Assembly: GCA_029931535.1 (NCBI GenBank)
Contig: JAQPZY010001625.1
Span: 863,001 to 927,000, forward strand
Direction of reading: 5' to 3'
Origin: Margaritifera margaritifera
Lineage: Eukaryota > Mollusca > Bivalvia > Unionida > Margaritiferidae
Length of the DNA: 64,000 nt
Below the pieces are notes generated by a model. The model saw only the letters and a program-made list of their open reading frames with translations. It had not been told where the DNA came from and searched no databases. Positions within the stretch are counted from its first letter, which is position 1. Each line of letters begins with the position of its first letter. The translations under genes and the position numbers were made by a program. This document shows, piece by piece, positions 1 to 11,504 of this stretch.

Positions 1-109
1 TTTCCTACCTTCATAATATCCTTTTTAGGCCCAAATGATTTTAAAAAACCCACCCACCCCCACAAAACCCCAATGCAGCTTCAGAAATAAATAAAAAAAG
101 AAACAAAGA

Positions 110-146
110 AACACACACACACACACACGCACACACACACACACAC
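110..146. repeat. (AC)n microsatellite
   Basis: About 37 bp of AC repeats with one interruption. Open frames across it are low-complexity artefacts. Confidence 0.95.
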
Positions 147-387
147 CATATCTTTAAAATATTCTTTAAGGTCTACATTCCCAAAAATTGGTATGCAGGC
201 ATCATGCAACAATTTACAACACGCTGAGGATGTTGATTGGTATAACAGCCAAAGTTTGCCTTCGAAAAGGACAAACGATCGCCGTACACTCGCCCCAAAA
301 TATCGGAAAAATATCAATTTTTTAATGCATCTTATGTCATAAATTTATATCGTGAGTAGTCTGGTTCCCTGCTTCGTATGCTCCCAT

Positions 388-567
388 TGTTGTACTCGGC
401 TATACCGAGTCAGGTGAACGCCAGCGCCATATTGTCATGTGATCAATACAAAATGGCAGCATATGGAAAAAGCTCTGCAAACTGTGGCAAATTTATTCCT
501 TTAATTATCTATTCCTTACTGAAGCAATGCGAACTTTATCAATACTGTCGGTTTGATCTATATTAGT
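388..567 (+). repeat. Dispersed repeat, copy 1
   Basis: About 180 bp starting TGTTGTACTCGGCTATAC and nearly identical (by eye over 90%) to 3042-3222. The short open frame inside it is not conserved between the copies, so I do not call a gene. Confidence 0.8.
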
Positions 568-654
568 CGTTATTTTGTGTTAAAGCTTAACCAGCAATTT
601 CCATAACATATTTATTTTTTACAAATAGTTTTACTAGTTGGCGAAGATGAAGGA

Positions 655-1320
655 AAGGAGTATAGACAACGATTTAAAAAATATTTATCATTTCCCACTG
701 CGTCATCTCAAAAGATTAATTCTCCAACTGATTCCTTGATAACTTTTACGTCGAAATTGTTATAAGGTGATAAATGACAGTCTTAATTTTTCAAAAGATT
801 AAGACAAAAGTACCAGCTCACTTCTACGAGGGGGTGAGATTAACAATTGTTTTGCAAATATTGCCCATTTCAGACTGCGTCATCTAAAACATTCCATTTG
901 TAATCGATTCCTTAATCAATTTTATATCAATATTGATATATCATTGTACAAGACAGGCTAGCTATTGCCAAATATTAGAATAGAAATACCAACCCTCTTC
1001 TGCGAGGGAGTGAATGTGACGATATTTTGTCAAATCGTGTACATTTCCGACTGCGTCATCTAAAATATTCCTTTTGCAAACGATTCCTTGATACATTTTA
1101 CATCGAAATTGATATAAGGTGATAGATGTCAAAAATTAAGGTGATAGATGTCAGAAATTAAGATCAAAATACCAACCCTCTTCTATGTATGAGAAGTGAA
1201 GGTGACGATATTTTCCCCAAATACTGCACATTTGAGACTGAGTCATTTAAACAATTTCATTTGCAGTCGATTCTTTTATCAATTTAACATTCATATTGAT
1301 ATATAGTTCTATTTTACTGC
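655..1320 (+). repeat. Diverged tandem repeat, about 178-bp unit, four copies
   Basis: Four units each contain a CTGCGTCAT(C/T)TAAAA-like block, a GATTCCTTGAT-like block, a TATCAATATTGATATA-like block and ACCAACCCTCTTCT-like block in the same order. They begin near 664, 842, 1020 and 1205; the last is partial. No coding signal. Confidence 0.7.
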
Positions 1321-2960
1321 CCATATTTTGCCAAAGATTAACCATACTTCAGTTATGAATTAATCACAGAGGGGAAGATTTTTCTTGAAGAAGAGCACTT
1401 TTTGGAACAAATGGTTTGTGATAAAATGACTTGACGCAGATGATTCAGGTTTGAATGTCATCCGTTTGGAAATAGAAACAGGTAAGAGCACATTCATGTC
1501 TTTATTTTACATTAGATAAACATAACAAATAAGAAGAATCAATAGAAAACGACACAATCTGACGGTGTTTTAGAGATGTGGAGAGAGGCAGATGGGAGGA
1601 GCTAGAAGGGCACCGAAGGCAAAGGGGAGAGTGTCTTATATTTGTGTGTAGGTTTTGCACTGCCAAGACACCAGCTTTCTTTTACGAGGGGTGCTGGAGA
1701 CATGGATTGTGAGAGGGAGTAATGGGATAAAAATCAGATTAAGGTTGTATCGTCCAAACTTTACCATTAGTAACATCTTTATTTACTCTGACATTCTGTG
1801 CTGGCATTGTCATTAAGGGAAAAATAAGTCGCTGTTTCAAGCATGAAATCAAAGTACATGTACATGTAAAAATGTATGATGAAATATTCATCGTGTTATG
1901 TTAAATAAATATCCTTTTGTATGAGGTAAATATGTTTAATTAATGGTATTAGCATAAGATGGGTGAAACATTCCTAATAAATTATTAATTTAATAATTTT
2001 GGACAAAGTTTGAATGCCTATCCTCAAAGTTTGGCTTCGATACTTTGTTAAAGGAAATGTCTATTTTGTGTTTATATCCACTTTTGTCTCAGATCTCAAT
2101 GAAGAGTGAAACAGATATTCTAAATTCCTCTTTTTGTTATTTCACATAAGTACTAATTATAACCAATTGTTGTTAACTATTTACGCATGTGTAAAGTACC
2201 TGTAGTCTGACTCCAAGTGTGCTATGTTGAAGTCTGCAATACATATCCCTGTTAACATTGCATTGGTTCCTTATTACATTGTTATTATTACTATGGGGTA
2301 CATGAAAGAAAATAAAACCACTCTGTATAACTGGATTCATGACCATGCCAGTGTTCTACATACATCAAACACAGTGACACATTTTGCAAGACCGCTGTAT
2401 TGTATTCAGTTACGTTGTGTGTGTTTTTACATTGAAATATAAGTGACATAAATGCACACATTTCATTGGCCTATAGTCCTAGAACTTATAATCCAGTATA
2501 ATGTTCAATAATACTCTTTCTGTATATTGACGTGGTTCTTATAATAATAGCGCCTTACAAGGAATTTTACATTTTATTATACAATTAGCAGCTTTTATTA
2601 CTGGCGGGGGATCCTACAATTTGGTCTTTATTTTCAGAAGACAGTAGGTAAGAAATATCCATATTATTAAGTAGCATCAGCTATTGAATTACTAAGGCTT
2701 CTTTGTATTTCAACATTCCTGATATAAAAATGTGTTTCCAGATATTTTATTATCAGTCCGATTTATAGGACAAGTACCAACTCCAACTTACAGGTTATTT
2801 CAAACATTATAGCTCATAACTGTTTATTTATTGTTGTACCCAGATTAGAGTAGATCGTCATACAAGAAATGGAGAAAAGGGGAGAAGTTGCCAATGACGA
2901 AGTTTGTGGAAGAGGATGGGATACCATCAGTAATTGTTAAACCTTATGGAAGGAGTACGC
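1321..2960. other. Unassigned non-coding stretch
   Basis: AT-rich sequence with stops in all frames. One 72-codon frame at 2224-2442 has no recognisable motif and no splice context. I see no gene, RNA or clear repeat here. Confidence 0.5.
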
Positions 2961-2967
2961 TCATTTT

Positions 2968-3303
2968 TCAGATTACTGGCCTTGTGTAATCAGGTTACAT
3001 TTAGCAACATATATACAGTTATATGAATGTATTGGAAACTTTGTTGTACTCGGCTATACGAAGTCAGGTGAACGCCAGCGCCATATTGTCATGTGATCAA
3101 AACAAAATGGCCGCATATGGAAAAAGCTCTGTAATCAAACTGTGGCAAATTTATTTCTTGAATTATTTATTCCTTACTGAAGCAATGTGAACTTTATCAA
3201 TACTGTCGGTTTGATCTACATTACATTTTTCAGATTACTGGCCTTGTGTCATCAGGTTACATTTAGCAACATATATACAGTTTTATGAATGTATTGGAAT
3301 CTT
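2968..3303 (+). repeat. Dispersed repeat copy 2 flanked by 76-bp direct repeats
   Basis: The 180-bp dispersed repeat (3042-3222) is bracketed by two near-identical copies of a 76-bp segment starting TTTTCAGATTACTGGCCTTG, at 2968-3041 and 3226-3303. Period of the outer duplication is 258 bp. This is either a tandem duplication followed by loss of one element copy or insertion at a duplicated site. Confidence 0.75.
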
Positions 3304-5220
3304 TACTGAACACTCCCTACCCCTTTAATCTTACCCTCCACAACCTCTGAAGCAATATACTTGAATTGAATGTGTCCCACTAACTAGCTTCATTTAACAA
3401 AATTCACAGTATTAATTTGTCTGAAATTCGTGCCCTCGTGTTTTTATACTTACTAATTTTACTATTGAAAAACTTACATGCTTTGATTGCAATGAAGATG
3501 TGGGTCAGGCTATCAGTCTGTCCAGATTTTGGAGTGTAGGTGTCAAAAAACAATCTGACAAAACAATTTTATATACACCATGTATGCTAAATATGATACA
3601 CATTATGATTTGAAAATATGTTATTAATTATCTTTGATAAAAAAATATCAGTTTTTATTGTGAGCGTGGTTTGGTAAAACTTCACAATTAGCCCATGTTT
3701 CCAAGTGGTTTCCTGTTAGAGGTAGACAAGTTACTAAACACTAGAATTAGTATATGATGTTAGTTTAGTGGATCATAATAGATGGTGCATATTGGTTTTT
3801 TTTTTTTTTGAGTTTCTGTGGCAAAACATGTAAAATTTATTGGTAGATCATTAGGAACCCAAAAGTATTTAGTTCAAGCAAGATGTTGATGACATAATCA
3901 CATTTAATATTGTTTCCTTGTGTTTAAAGCTTAGGACAGGGATTATTAGCTCTTTTTCAATGACATTCTTGTTGTCACTGATCTTGAAGACATATGTGCC
4001 ATCAAAAGTGTTGACATTTAGAGCTAATTATCTTATAGCGTTGTGTAATTAAATGTTATTATTGTATGCTTTAGATCAATTAAGGCAAGGTCACACTATA
4101 AAAGTAAGATAATATCATCTGGTCTCGTTCTCATGCAGTCTGCTTTTAACTTAACATCACTTTAGCAATCTGATTTGTTGTTTTGTTTAGTTGTTGTTTT
4201 AGAAATTATTTATTGGTGCAACCTGATAAATGTATAAGTGATTCATATATGGCTTGCAATGTCAATAGCCGAGCTGATATGTCAGTTAGTATAGAGTGCT
4301 AAACACAAAATAATTGAGTAATTAACAATAGTTTTTACACACCTAATTTATTGTCATAGTAAGGAAACAACACCTGTCAAGTTAATTATGCATAAGCAAA
4401 TTAGATGTCAACAAAGATACTTTTTTGCTACTAGTAAATGTTTTCTTTGAAACTTGTTTGGTTCATTTATTTTGAGGAAAACTCTTTGAAGAAAGTCACA
4501 ATGACCTACTTTATATAATTTTGGATTATTTGGTTTTTGCATTTAACTCTAAGTTTCTGACTCGTAGCATGTACAGTCATATAGTGTGCTGCTTTGTTAT
4601 CATTATCTGTTTTTATATAGAATAGGAATGATGTGGATTTGTTTTACAGATCTTTATATGATGGGTGTTTTTCTATAAGTTCAGTAGCTTCATGCAGTTC
4701 GCGGTATGCCAGGGTGAAATGTTTTTCCTTTTCTACATGCTTGGCCTGTGATGAATACACCTCCATTAGTGACGTATCTCAGGGAGGTGCTTTTATAAGC
4801 TGATAAGAAAAGAACAGATTTAATAAAAATTTTATTCTACAGTGTTGTGTAATTAGGTTCTTGGGGAATATAGAAGGTATACCATATTCTGTTTACATGT
4901 ACTTCTTTGCATTGAAATTTACCAATTAATATTTCAGGTAATAGTTTAAAATTGTAATAAGTTTACAAGATGAAACTTTATAGCTGAATAGTAAATAGAA
5001 TAACAGGAGTTCTAGTAACTATCAATAAAGCGTTAATGCATCACTATGTTATACAATTAGTCACATTTTATTTAAACATACTGGTATACATTGTAAATAA
5101 TTTCATGATACAATCAAACTATATTGTGAAATGTTCAATTTGAATCGCTCACATGGTATAACATTCCTTTTCTACCAATAGTTATACATACAGTTTATTC
5201 TGGAGGGATGGCTTGAGATT
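3304..5220. other. Unassigned non-coding stretch
   Basis: AT-rich DNA with no open frame of note and no motif I recognise. A T-run lies at about 3799-3810. Confidence 0.5.
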
Positions 5221-5224
5221 ATAA

Positions 5225-5294
5225 ACTACTATAGCTCAGTGTCAGAGCATCCATAGACACAGTGAAAGACCCAGGTCCGAATCCTGGTAGTAAT
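5225..5294 (+). pseudogene. tRNA-like sequence (tRNA pseudogene or SINE head)
   Basis: A 70-nt cloverleaf can be drawn by eye. The acceptor is 5225-5231 with 5288-5294 (6 of 7 pairs), the D-arm GCTC/GAGC (5234-5248) and a perfect T-arm CCAGG/CCTGG with loop TCCGAAT (5271-5287). The anticodon stem has a mismatch and the loop lacks the invariant T33, so no amino acid can be assigned and no function is expected. The box A-like TAGCTCAGTG and box B-like GGTCCGAATCC fit a pol III promoter. It could be an old tRNA copy or the head of a SINE. Confidence 0.55.
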
Positions 5295-5509
5295 CAATCT
5301 ACTTCTGTCTGGCTAATAACTCACATTTCGCTAGCTAATTATACTTTTGTCAATTTTATAAGCATTTAGCTATCAATGCAGGCAATATGTTATGTTGCCA
5401 AAGTGAAGTACAATATCTGATGTTTTATTCTAGATGTGTTGCAATATAGGAGCCCTTTTTCTAGTTCATGTGTATAAATCGCAGGAAATTCTTTTCTCTT
5501 TCCCAACAG

Positions 5510-5755
5510 GTGTTTGATAGGGTACAGGTTCTGGTAGTGTCCAGTAGCTTTGAAGCCAACATTAGAGAAATGTTGATATTAGGCAATGCATGTTTTAAGG
5601 AGTTGCAGTTAGCAGTCAGGGAAGGAAGAGTTTTTAGAATTATTGGGGACAATGCAAATTTTAAAACTGAGGTACGGCACGAAAGGGAACATTATCACAG
5701 AGAATTATCAATATGTAGTCTTCTTCTTCACCGTAAGGAGTTTTCTGTGCGATGA
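5510..5755 (+). pseudogene. Possible DUF6589-like exon fragment
   Basis: An open frame follows a good polypyrimidine acceptor (CTTTCCCAACAG, AG at 5508-5509) and ends at a TGA at 5755. It reads VFDRVQVLVV at its start and has GRVFRIIGDNANF followed by ERE...HRELSICSLL. That recalls the GDN-containing block of DUF6589-type proteins, often found in bivalve mobile-element-like genes. No neighbouring exon was found on either side, so it is probably an isolated fragment. The family call is weak. Confidence 0.35.
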
Positions 5756-5759
5756 CTCT

Positions 5760-6860
5760 TTTATTCTTAAATGATACATTTCGAAATTTGATTTAACGTC
5801 CAAAAGTATAAATTGGAACAACGTCTTTACTTTTACAGTCGTGTCTTCATGGATTTCCAGTAATATATTTCGAAGTTTTCGTTTCTGTCTTTTATTTGTC
5901 ATTTATGTATTTATTGCGATGCTGTCTGACGTTTCCCTCTGATGACTATCGAATTTCCCATTGACGTCTTTTGCATAAAGATGGCTTAATTGTTTCGTTT
6001 ACGTATTTTCCTGATAGGTCGCCCATAGTTCACAACCACTAAAACACATATTTCACCTATACATACAGTGATCAACACACATACGAATACGCACACACAG
6101 TGTCACACAACTTACGTTCTAAGAGAGTTGACAGTTCTAAAAGGATTACATTTATTACTTTTGGATGACAAAATTCTATTTGTCAATCCAAATACTGGCA
6201 CCTTCTAAAAACAGAAACATAAAAGCAAGAAAAGCTATTTTTACTACGATAATTTTTTAAAAAAAAATCCCAGAGAATTGTACAGCCACCCCACCGCAAC
6301 CCCCATCCCCAAAAGTAAACCAACAGCAACAACACCCTCCACCCAGTCCCCCCATGGTCACATTTAATATAGTCGCGTACTTTGATCTAATATATGTATA
6401 TGTTTCACATAACTTGCATTCATATAAATTAAGGGTCAGACCCTTCATTTTAAAAGGGGAAAGGTTTAACGGTCTCATGAAGGTGGTAAAAGAAAGAAAA
6501 AGAGAAAGAAAGCTGAATGAAATGCAAACTGACAGCTATACAAACAAAAATGAAAAAGCAAAATGTACAAGAAAGAAAGATAGCTAGCTAGATAAACACA
6601 AAGTTAGAAAGAAAGAAACATTTTAAAAGCGTGGATGGCGGCAAGGGCAACAGATGAGGATGTTTTCGGTCAATGTGGTACTTTTTTTATCTTAGAATTT
6701 AATAAGTAAACTAGCAATTCCTAATTTAGTTCTAACGTAGTTTTCCTGATGCTTATTTTTGCATGAAGAATCCCCAGTTCTATTTAGGATACATTTGGGA
6801 AACATTTTAAAGGAAAGCTCTCTAGAGGGACATTTTTGTTCCATTGGACTCTAAGACATA
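5760..6860. other. Unassigned stretch downstream of gene A
   Basis: Purine-rich AAAG-type tracts (6490-6620) and pyrimidine-rich tracts, without a convincing frame. The 73- and 77-codon open frames around 6257-6587 are low-complexity. Confidence 0.5.
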
Positions 6861-6866
6861 TTTATT
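6861..6866 (-). promoter_or_regulatory. Candidate polyadenylation signal of gene A
   Basis: An AATAAA on the minus strand lies 79 nt past the gene A stop codon. The spacing suits a short 3' UTR. Such hexamers are common in AT-rich DNA, so this is only a candidate. Confidence 0.4.
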
Positions 6867-6944
6867 CAACCACTCATAATAATTTTAATAAATTCGCATT
6901 CTCGCATTCTTTGACATTCAAAATATAAGCCTAGATAGATACGC

Positions 6945-8062
6945 TCATCCCTCTTTGAATTCATTTAGTTTATTGAGATATTCCATTTCTTGGTTTTCTG
7001 TGCAATATTTGTCATCACCGACGTGTACCTCACTTGAAATATGCCTTATTGGAATGAAAATTTTAGCAAATATCAGCGTTATTATACAGATAAATAAGCA
7101 AAATGTGCTCAATCCAATCATAACATAAACAAAACTCAATGCAGTGTAATGTTCCATCATGTAACCTAGATAGATAGGCACAGTAGCCGCACCTAACGAC
7201 GACGAGAGCATGAAAAGGGAAGCAATTCTGCCAGATACAGGAAAAAACCGCTCTTCTGTCCAGGAAAACACAGAAGGAAATACTGGAGAGAAGGCGAAGC
7301 CAACAACTGCGATGAATACCCACACTACCGGTTGCACATCAAATAGGGTCCCGAGAAGAAAGCAAAGGAAAGACAAAATGATCATAATGCAAAAAGTAAA
7401 TAGTAGAGTGGAAGATTGAAAACAACCTGCAAGAAAAATTCCCATAAATCTCCCGACACAAAATCCTATCCAATATAATGAACTAGCTGTAGAGCCGTCT
7501 GCTTTGCTCCATTTCAAATGGCGGAGGCAGAATGTCATGAGGTAAGTGCCATAAGTTACCTCAACTCCGATATAGCTGTGAAGAATCAAACAAAGAAATG
7601 TTACTAAAGGTATTTTCAACTTAAAGGGTAATTTTTCAGTAAATGCATCTGTTGGAGAAATTGTACCCTTTTTCTTTGATTTATCTAGTTTCTCTTTCTG
7701 TCTGAAAAAGCTTACTAACAATGGAATAGAGCATAGCAATGATAGGGATGACGTAATCAGGTAGCCATGGTGAATGTAAGTTACCTGTCCATTAAAGTTT
7801 GAGTCACTGATATCACTTGTAGTTCCATTACAGCAATCATCATTAACTAAGGAATTATTGAATACAGAATAACTAATATTACCAGTATTATTTACATTGG
7901 AAAGATACACTGTATCTTTTAAACTGTTGAAAGTTGTTGGCGCCAAGAAAGGAGCAATAATCTGTGGAGAAATAATTCCTCCAAGAGCCAATGCGAAGTG
8001 GATGGCTTGATTGTAGGAAGCGCCCTCTTTCTCCCACATGGTCAGAATCAGAGTACTGCCAG
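6945..8062 (-). CDS. Gene A exon 3: MFSD4/NaGLT1-like transporter, C-terminal two thirds
   Basis: Last coding exon, 1118 bp to the stop codon, after acceptor ctttcag|CTGGCA. It opens with AGSTLILTMWEKEG and QAIHFALALGGIISPQI, which strongly resemble the MFSD4 / sodium-dependent glucose transporter 1 family. A hydrophilic loop with four N-x-S/T sequons follows, consistent with an extracellular glycosylated loop. Next come TM6, a Lys-rich central cytoplasmic loop (QKEKLDKSKKKG), then TM7-TM12 with SKADGSTASSLYWIGFCVGR and FSWTEERFFPVSGRI. It is about 70% identical to gene B by eye. No frame damage is seen, so the gene is probably functional. The exact substrate (glucose, urate or other) is inference. 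Confidence 0.88.
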
Positions 8063-8811
8063 CTGAAAGAACAGACACATTTTGTGTGTATTTCTCGTAC
8101 TAATATACCTGGTTAATTGATTAACAATTTATAATATTCTTTCATTTTTGGAAGAAATATCGAAGACGACGTGATCCGTAAATGTGCATAACGGTTCTAT
8201 AATTGACTGTTCTTCATTCTCCACCCCTTCCCCCCACCTCCACCCCTCCCCAATTAGAAAGCTGGGGGTACTAAAGCGGGTGATTTGATAGGGGTGGGGT
8301 GGGGATGGATGCTAGTAAATGACTATCTTTCAAAACTAGAGGGAACTAAGGCGGCAATATGCCCTAGATTTCCGAAGCATTTCATATCCTTGTATTTATT
8401 CTAGCATGGTGTACATTCCAGAAAACATGTAAGTAAACATAATGCTATGCAGGGCTTCTTTTCACTCATGAAAAAACAGAACGAGTATTGAGCCGCATTA
8501 AACTGCTCAAAAATACAAACGAGGGAAAGGAAAACAAATTAAGAAACTGGAAAAGGAAGAAATGGATAGATAGATAGATAGATTGTGGGTGGCTCAATTG
8601 CTGAGTGGAATACATGTGTGGAAAAGTAGGTGGGTAATTTCGTTGGTTGGCTATGAAGGGCGTTCTGAAACCCGTTGGTATTTTTGCTTATTGAAGAAAT
8701 AATATATATTTCCATGAACAGGTAAATAATGACGAAATAAAGAGCGGTTAAGTAGATACAGTACATGTCTGATGATAGCTCACATGTAATAGCTATATTT
8801 CTAATCCTTAC
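8063..8811 (-). other. Gene A intron 2
   Basis: A GT-AG intron of 749 bp, phase 1. It holds C/G-rich tracts near 8220-8310 and a GATA tetramer run at 8566-8582. No element is recognised. Confidence 0.85.
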
Positions 8812-9097
8812 CTATTTCCATTCCACAAGGGAAAAAGCAAGACAGCACCTTCATGAAGATCATCAGCGGGAAGGTTGAACACCAAGGCACAGCACCGTTT
8901 GTGATGGCCGTCCCAAGTGTGGTAAAGAACAGAATGAGGACTCGATCAAAACGGTCGCAGATGACTCCCCAGATGAGGCTTCCAACTATGAAGCCGGCGG
9001 AACAGGCTGTGTTTAGCCAGGACGCGGTTGCAAGGTCTTGATTTACAATTAACTGTAGATCCGGGAAAGATGGCCCAGCTTGACCGGCAATTAATCC
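8812..9097 (-). CDS. Gene A exon 2: MFSD4/NaGLT1-like transporter, TM1-TM4
   Basis: Middle exon, 286 bp, phase 0 in and phase 1 out. The acceptor is cgcacag|GGATTA and the donor ATAG|GTAAGG. It begins GLIAGQAGPSFPDLQ, the TM1 end and first outer loop typical of the MFSD4/NaGLT1 family, and carries the MFS motif A between TM2 and TM3 (GVICDRFDR, residues about 123-131). It then runs into TM3-TM4 and joins exon 3 to give MEIAGSTLI. The known family members are plasma-membrane sugar carriers; substrate cannot be read from the sequence. Exon length and both phases match exon 2 of gene B exactly. Confidence 0.88.
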
Positions 9098-9274
9098 CTG
9101 TGCGACGGAAAGAAGAAAATTGTCATCGTATAGTAAAGGAATCTTGTATCTATATAAAATTTGCTTCTTCACATACGAGTATGTACTGTGGTTTTTGCTT
9201 TTAAGCTAATACTTATTATACTTTATATCCCACTTAAACCACTGTGAAAGTTTTATTCAAAACATAATTTAACA

Positions 9275-10385
9275 ATGGTTACCCAGATTAAAATTGTGTC
9301 AATGAACGTTAGGGGTCTACACAGTTCCAATCTCAAAAGAAGAGATATTTTCTGCTGGGTCAAACAAAAGAATGCATCTATTATATGTTTACAGGAGACA
9401 CATAGTACAGTTGAGACTGGGAAGTATTGGGAGGCTGAATGGGGATATAAGTGTGTTTTTAGTCATAAATCTAGCAGTAGTGCTGGTGTTGCTATCCTGT
9501 TTAGAAATAATTTTGAATTTCTTATTCACAGAAACAGATGTGATTGTCAGGACAGATACATTCTCTTTGATTTATCAGTTAATGGACAGAGATTTACACT
9601 AGTGAATCTATACGGTCATAATGATGATAATGCTGAGTTTTTTTAGAAATTTGAAAGAGGATATTAAAAATTTTGATAATTCCTCTGTTATTATTTGTGG
9701 TGACTGGAATGTTGTTCAGGACATGGAGCTTGACTCTTATAATATCTTGCATGATAAACACTCCAGGGCCCGAGCAGCAGTCCAGGACATCAAGAATCAA
9801 CTTGATTTACTGGATCGATGGGGAACAGCCAGTCCTGAGAGTATAGTATTTACTTGTCATCAGGCAAACCCTGTGAAACAGAGTAGACTGGACTATGTTT
9901 TAATCTCTGAGGACATGTTTTCAAATTGTATGGACGCCTCTATTATTCCTGGCTATAAAACAGATCATTCAGCAATAACACTAAAATTGTCTATATCTGC
10001 ATCACCGAGAGGTCCTGGGTACTGGAAATTCAATTCAAAGCTATTAAAGCAAAATGAATATATTCAGTTGGTAAAAAAATGTATAACCAACACAGTAGAA
10101 GAATACTATTGTGAAGGTGATAAGAAAAACCCACTACAGGTGAAACTAACTTGTAATAATCAATCGTTTTTTGAAATCCTTAAAATGATAATAAGATCAG
10201 AATCAATGATGTATTCACAAGCTATAGCAAAATGGGAGAAACAAAATTTCAGGAAAATTGAAGCTGAAATACATACCTTACATGCTTTAGTAAATAAAAA
10301 TAATAACCCCACTATGATGAAAGAATTGAACAAAAAAACAAGCGGATTTAGAAGAAATGAGGAAAAAAAGAGGTGGAAGGTGTAA
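9275..10385 (+). pseudogene. LINE endonuclease domain (broken)
   Basis: The frame starts MVTQIKIVSMNVRGL and shows the endonuclease/exonuclease/phosphatase signature blocks: NVRGL, CLQETH, then after a frameshift near 9640 GDWNVV, SRLDYVLISE and TDHSAI. These are the catalytic Asn, Glu, Asp/Asn and Asp/His sites of LINE target-site nickases. All catalytic blocks survive, split over two frames (9275-9646 and 9621-10385). Confidence 0.85.
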
Positions 10386-10700
10386 TGTTAAGATCAAAGG
10401 CAAGATGGTATGAGTCTGGTGATAAAAACTCAAAATATTTTCTTAATCTCGAAAAGAGAAATTACACAAACAAAACAATAAAAGAATTAATTACGGAATG
10501 TAACAAGAGTAACAGATCCAAAAGAAATATTAACTCAACAGAAAGACTTTTATGAAAAATTATACCAAAGCAAAAAACAAAAATAATTTCCAAACTCTTA
10601 ACCACTTTTTTAACCATGATAAAAAAAACTCTCAGATTTTGAAAGAAGCTCATGTGAAGGTAAGTTAACGTTTGAGGAATGTGGTTTAGCACTAAAAAAT

Positions 10701-11465
10701 ATGAAAAATGAAATTAGCCCTGGTTCCGATGAATTTACTGTAGAATTCTACAAATTCTTTTGGAAAGACCTAGGCGGCTTTCTCTTTAGGTCTCTAAATA
10801 CTGGATACGATATGCAACATTTTTCAGAAATTCACTCTCAGGGAATCATTACCTGCATTCCAAAAGAAGATAAAGACAGGAAATTTCAAAAAAATTGGAG
10901 ACCAATCTCACTACTTAATGTAGATTACAAGATTGCCTCGGCGTCGATTGCTAATAGGGTCAAGAAAAGTGCTCCCGTTTATCATTAGTGACACCCAAAA
11001 GGGTTTTATGAAAGGGAGATTCATTGGTGAAAATACAAGACGTTTGTATGACCTGATGCAATACCTTGAGGAAAAAAATGAATTCTCCTATTGATAGACT
11101 TTGAAAAGGCTTTTGACTCGGTTGAATGGGACTCCCTGGAAACTGCTCTGAAGTCTTTTAACTTTGGAGAATCAATTTGTCACTGGTTCAGATTATTTTG
11201 CAATAAATCAAAAAGTTGTGTCATTAATAATGGACATTTATCCCCATTTTTTAATTTGAAGAGAGGTTGTCGCCAGGGAGACCCTTTATCACCCTACTTA
11301 TTTATAATAGGAATTGAACTTCTTGCAATAGAACTAAAGAAGAACACAGATATTACAGGCATTTTCTGTAATGAAATGGAGTTCAAATTAGGGCAGTACG
11401 CTGATGATGCTTTTCTATTATTAGATGGTTCTCATGTGTCCTTGAAGACAACCATGCAGATTTAA
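10701..11465 (+). pseudogene. LINE reverse transcriptase palm and fingers (broken)
   Basis: RT blocks appear in the usual order: KNWRPISLLNVDYKIASASI, GFMKGRFIGENTR, LIDFEKAFDSVEW, RGCRQGDPLSPYLFI and QYADDAFLLL, the last with the catalytic Asp pair at 11403-11408. The segment is split into two frames with a break at 10990-11090. The motifs are well preserved, so decay is modest. Confidence 0.85.
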
Positions 11466-11504
11466 AAGGACTTTGCCTTAATACCAGGTCTGTACTGCAA
11501 TGTT

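Noticed and set aside
5225..5294. Calling a functional tRNA gene
   Set aside because: The anticodon loop lacks T33 and the anticodon stem has a mismatch, so it is listed as tRNA-like only.
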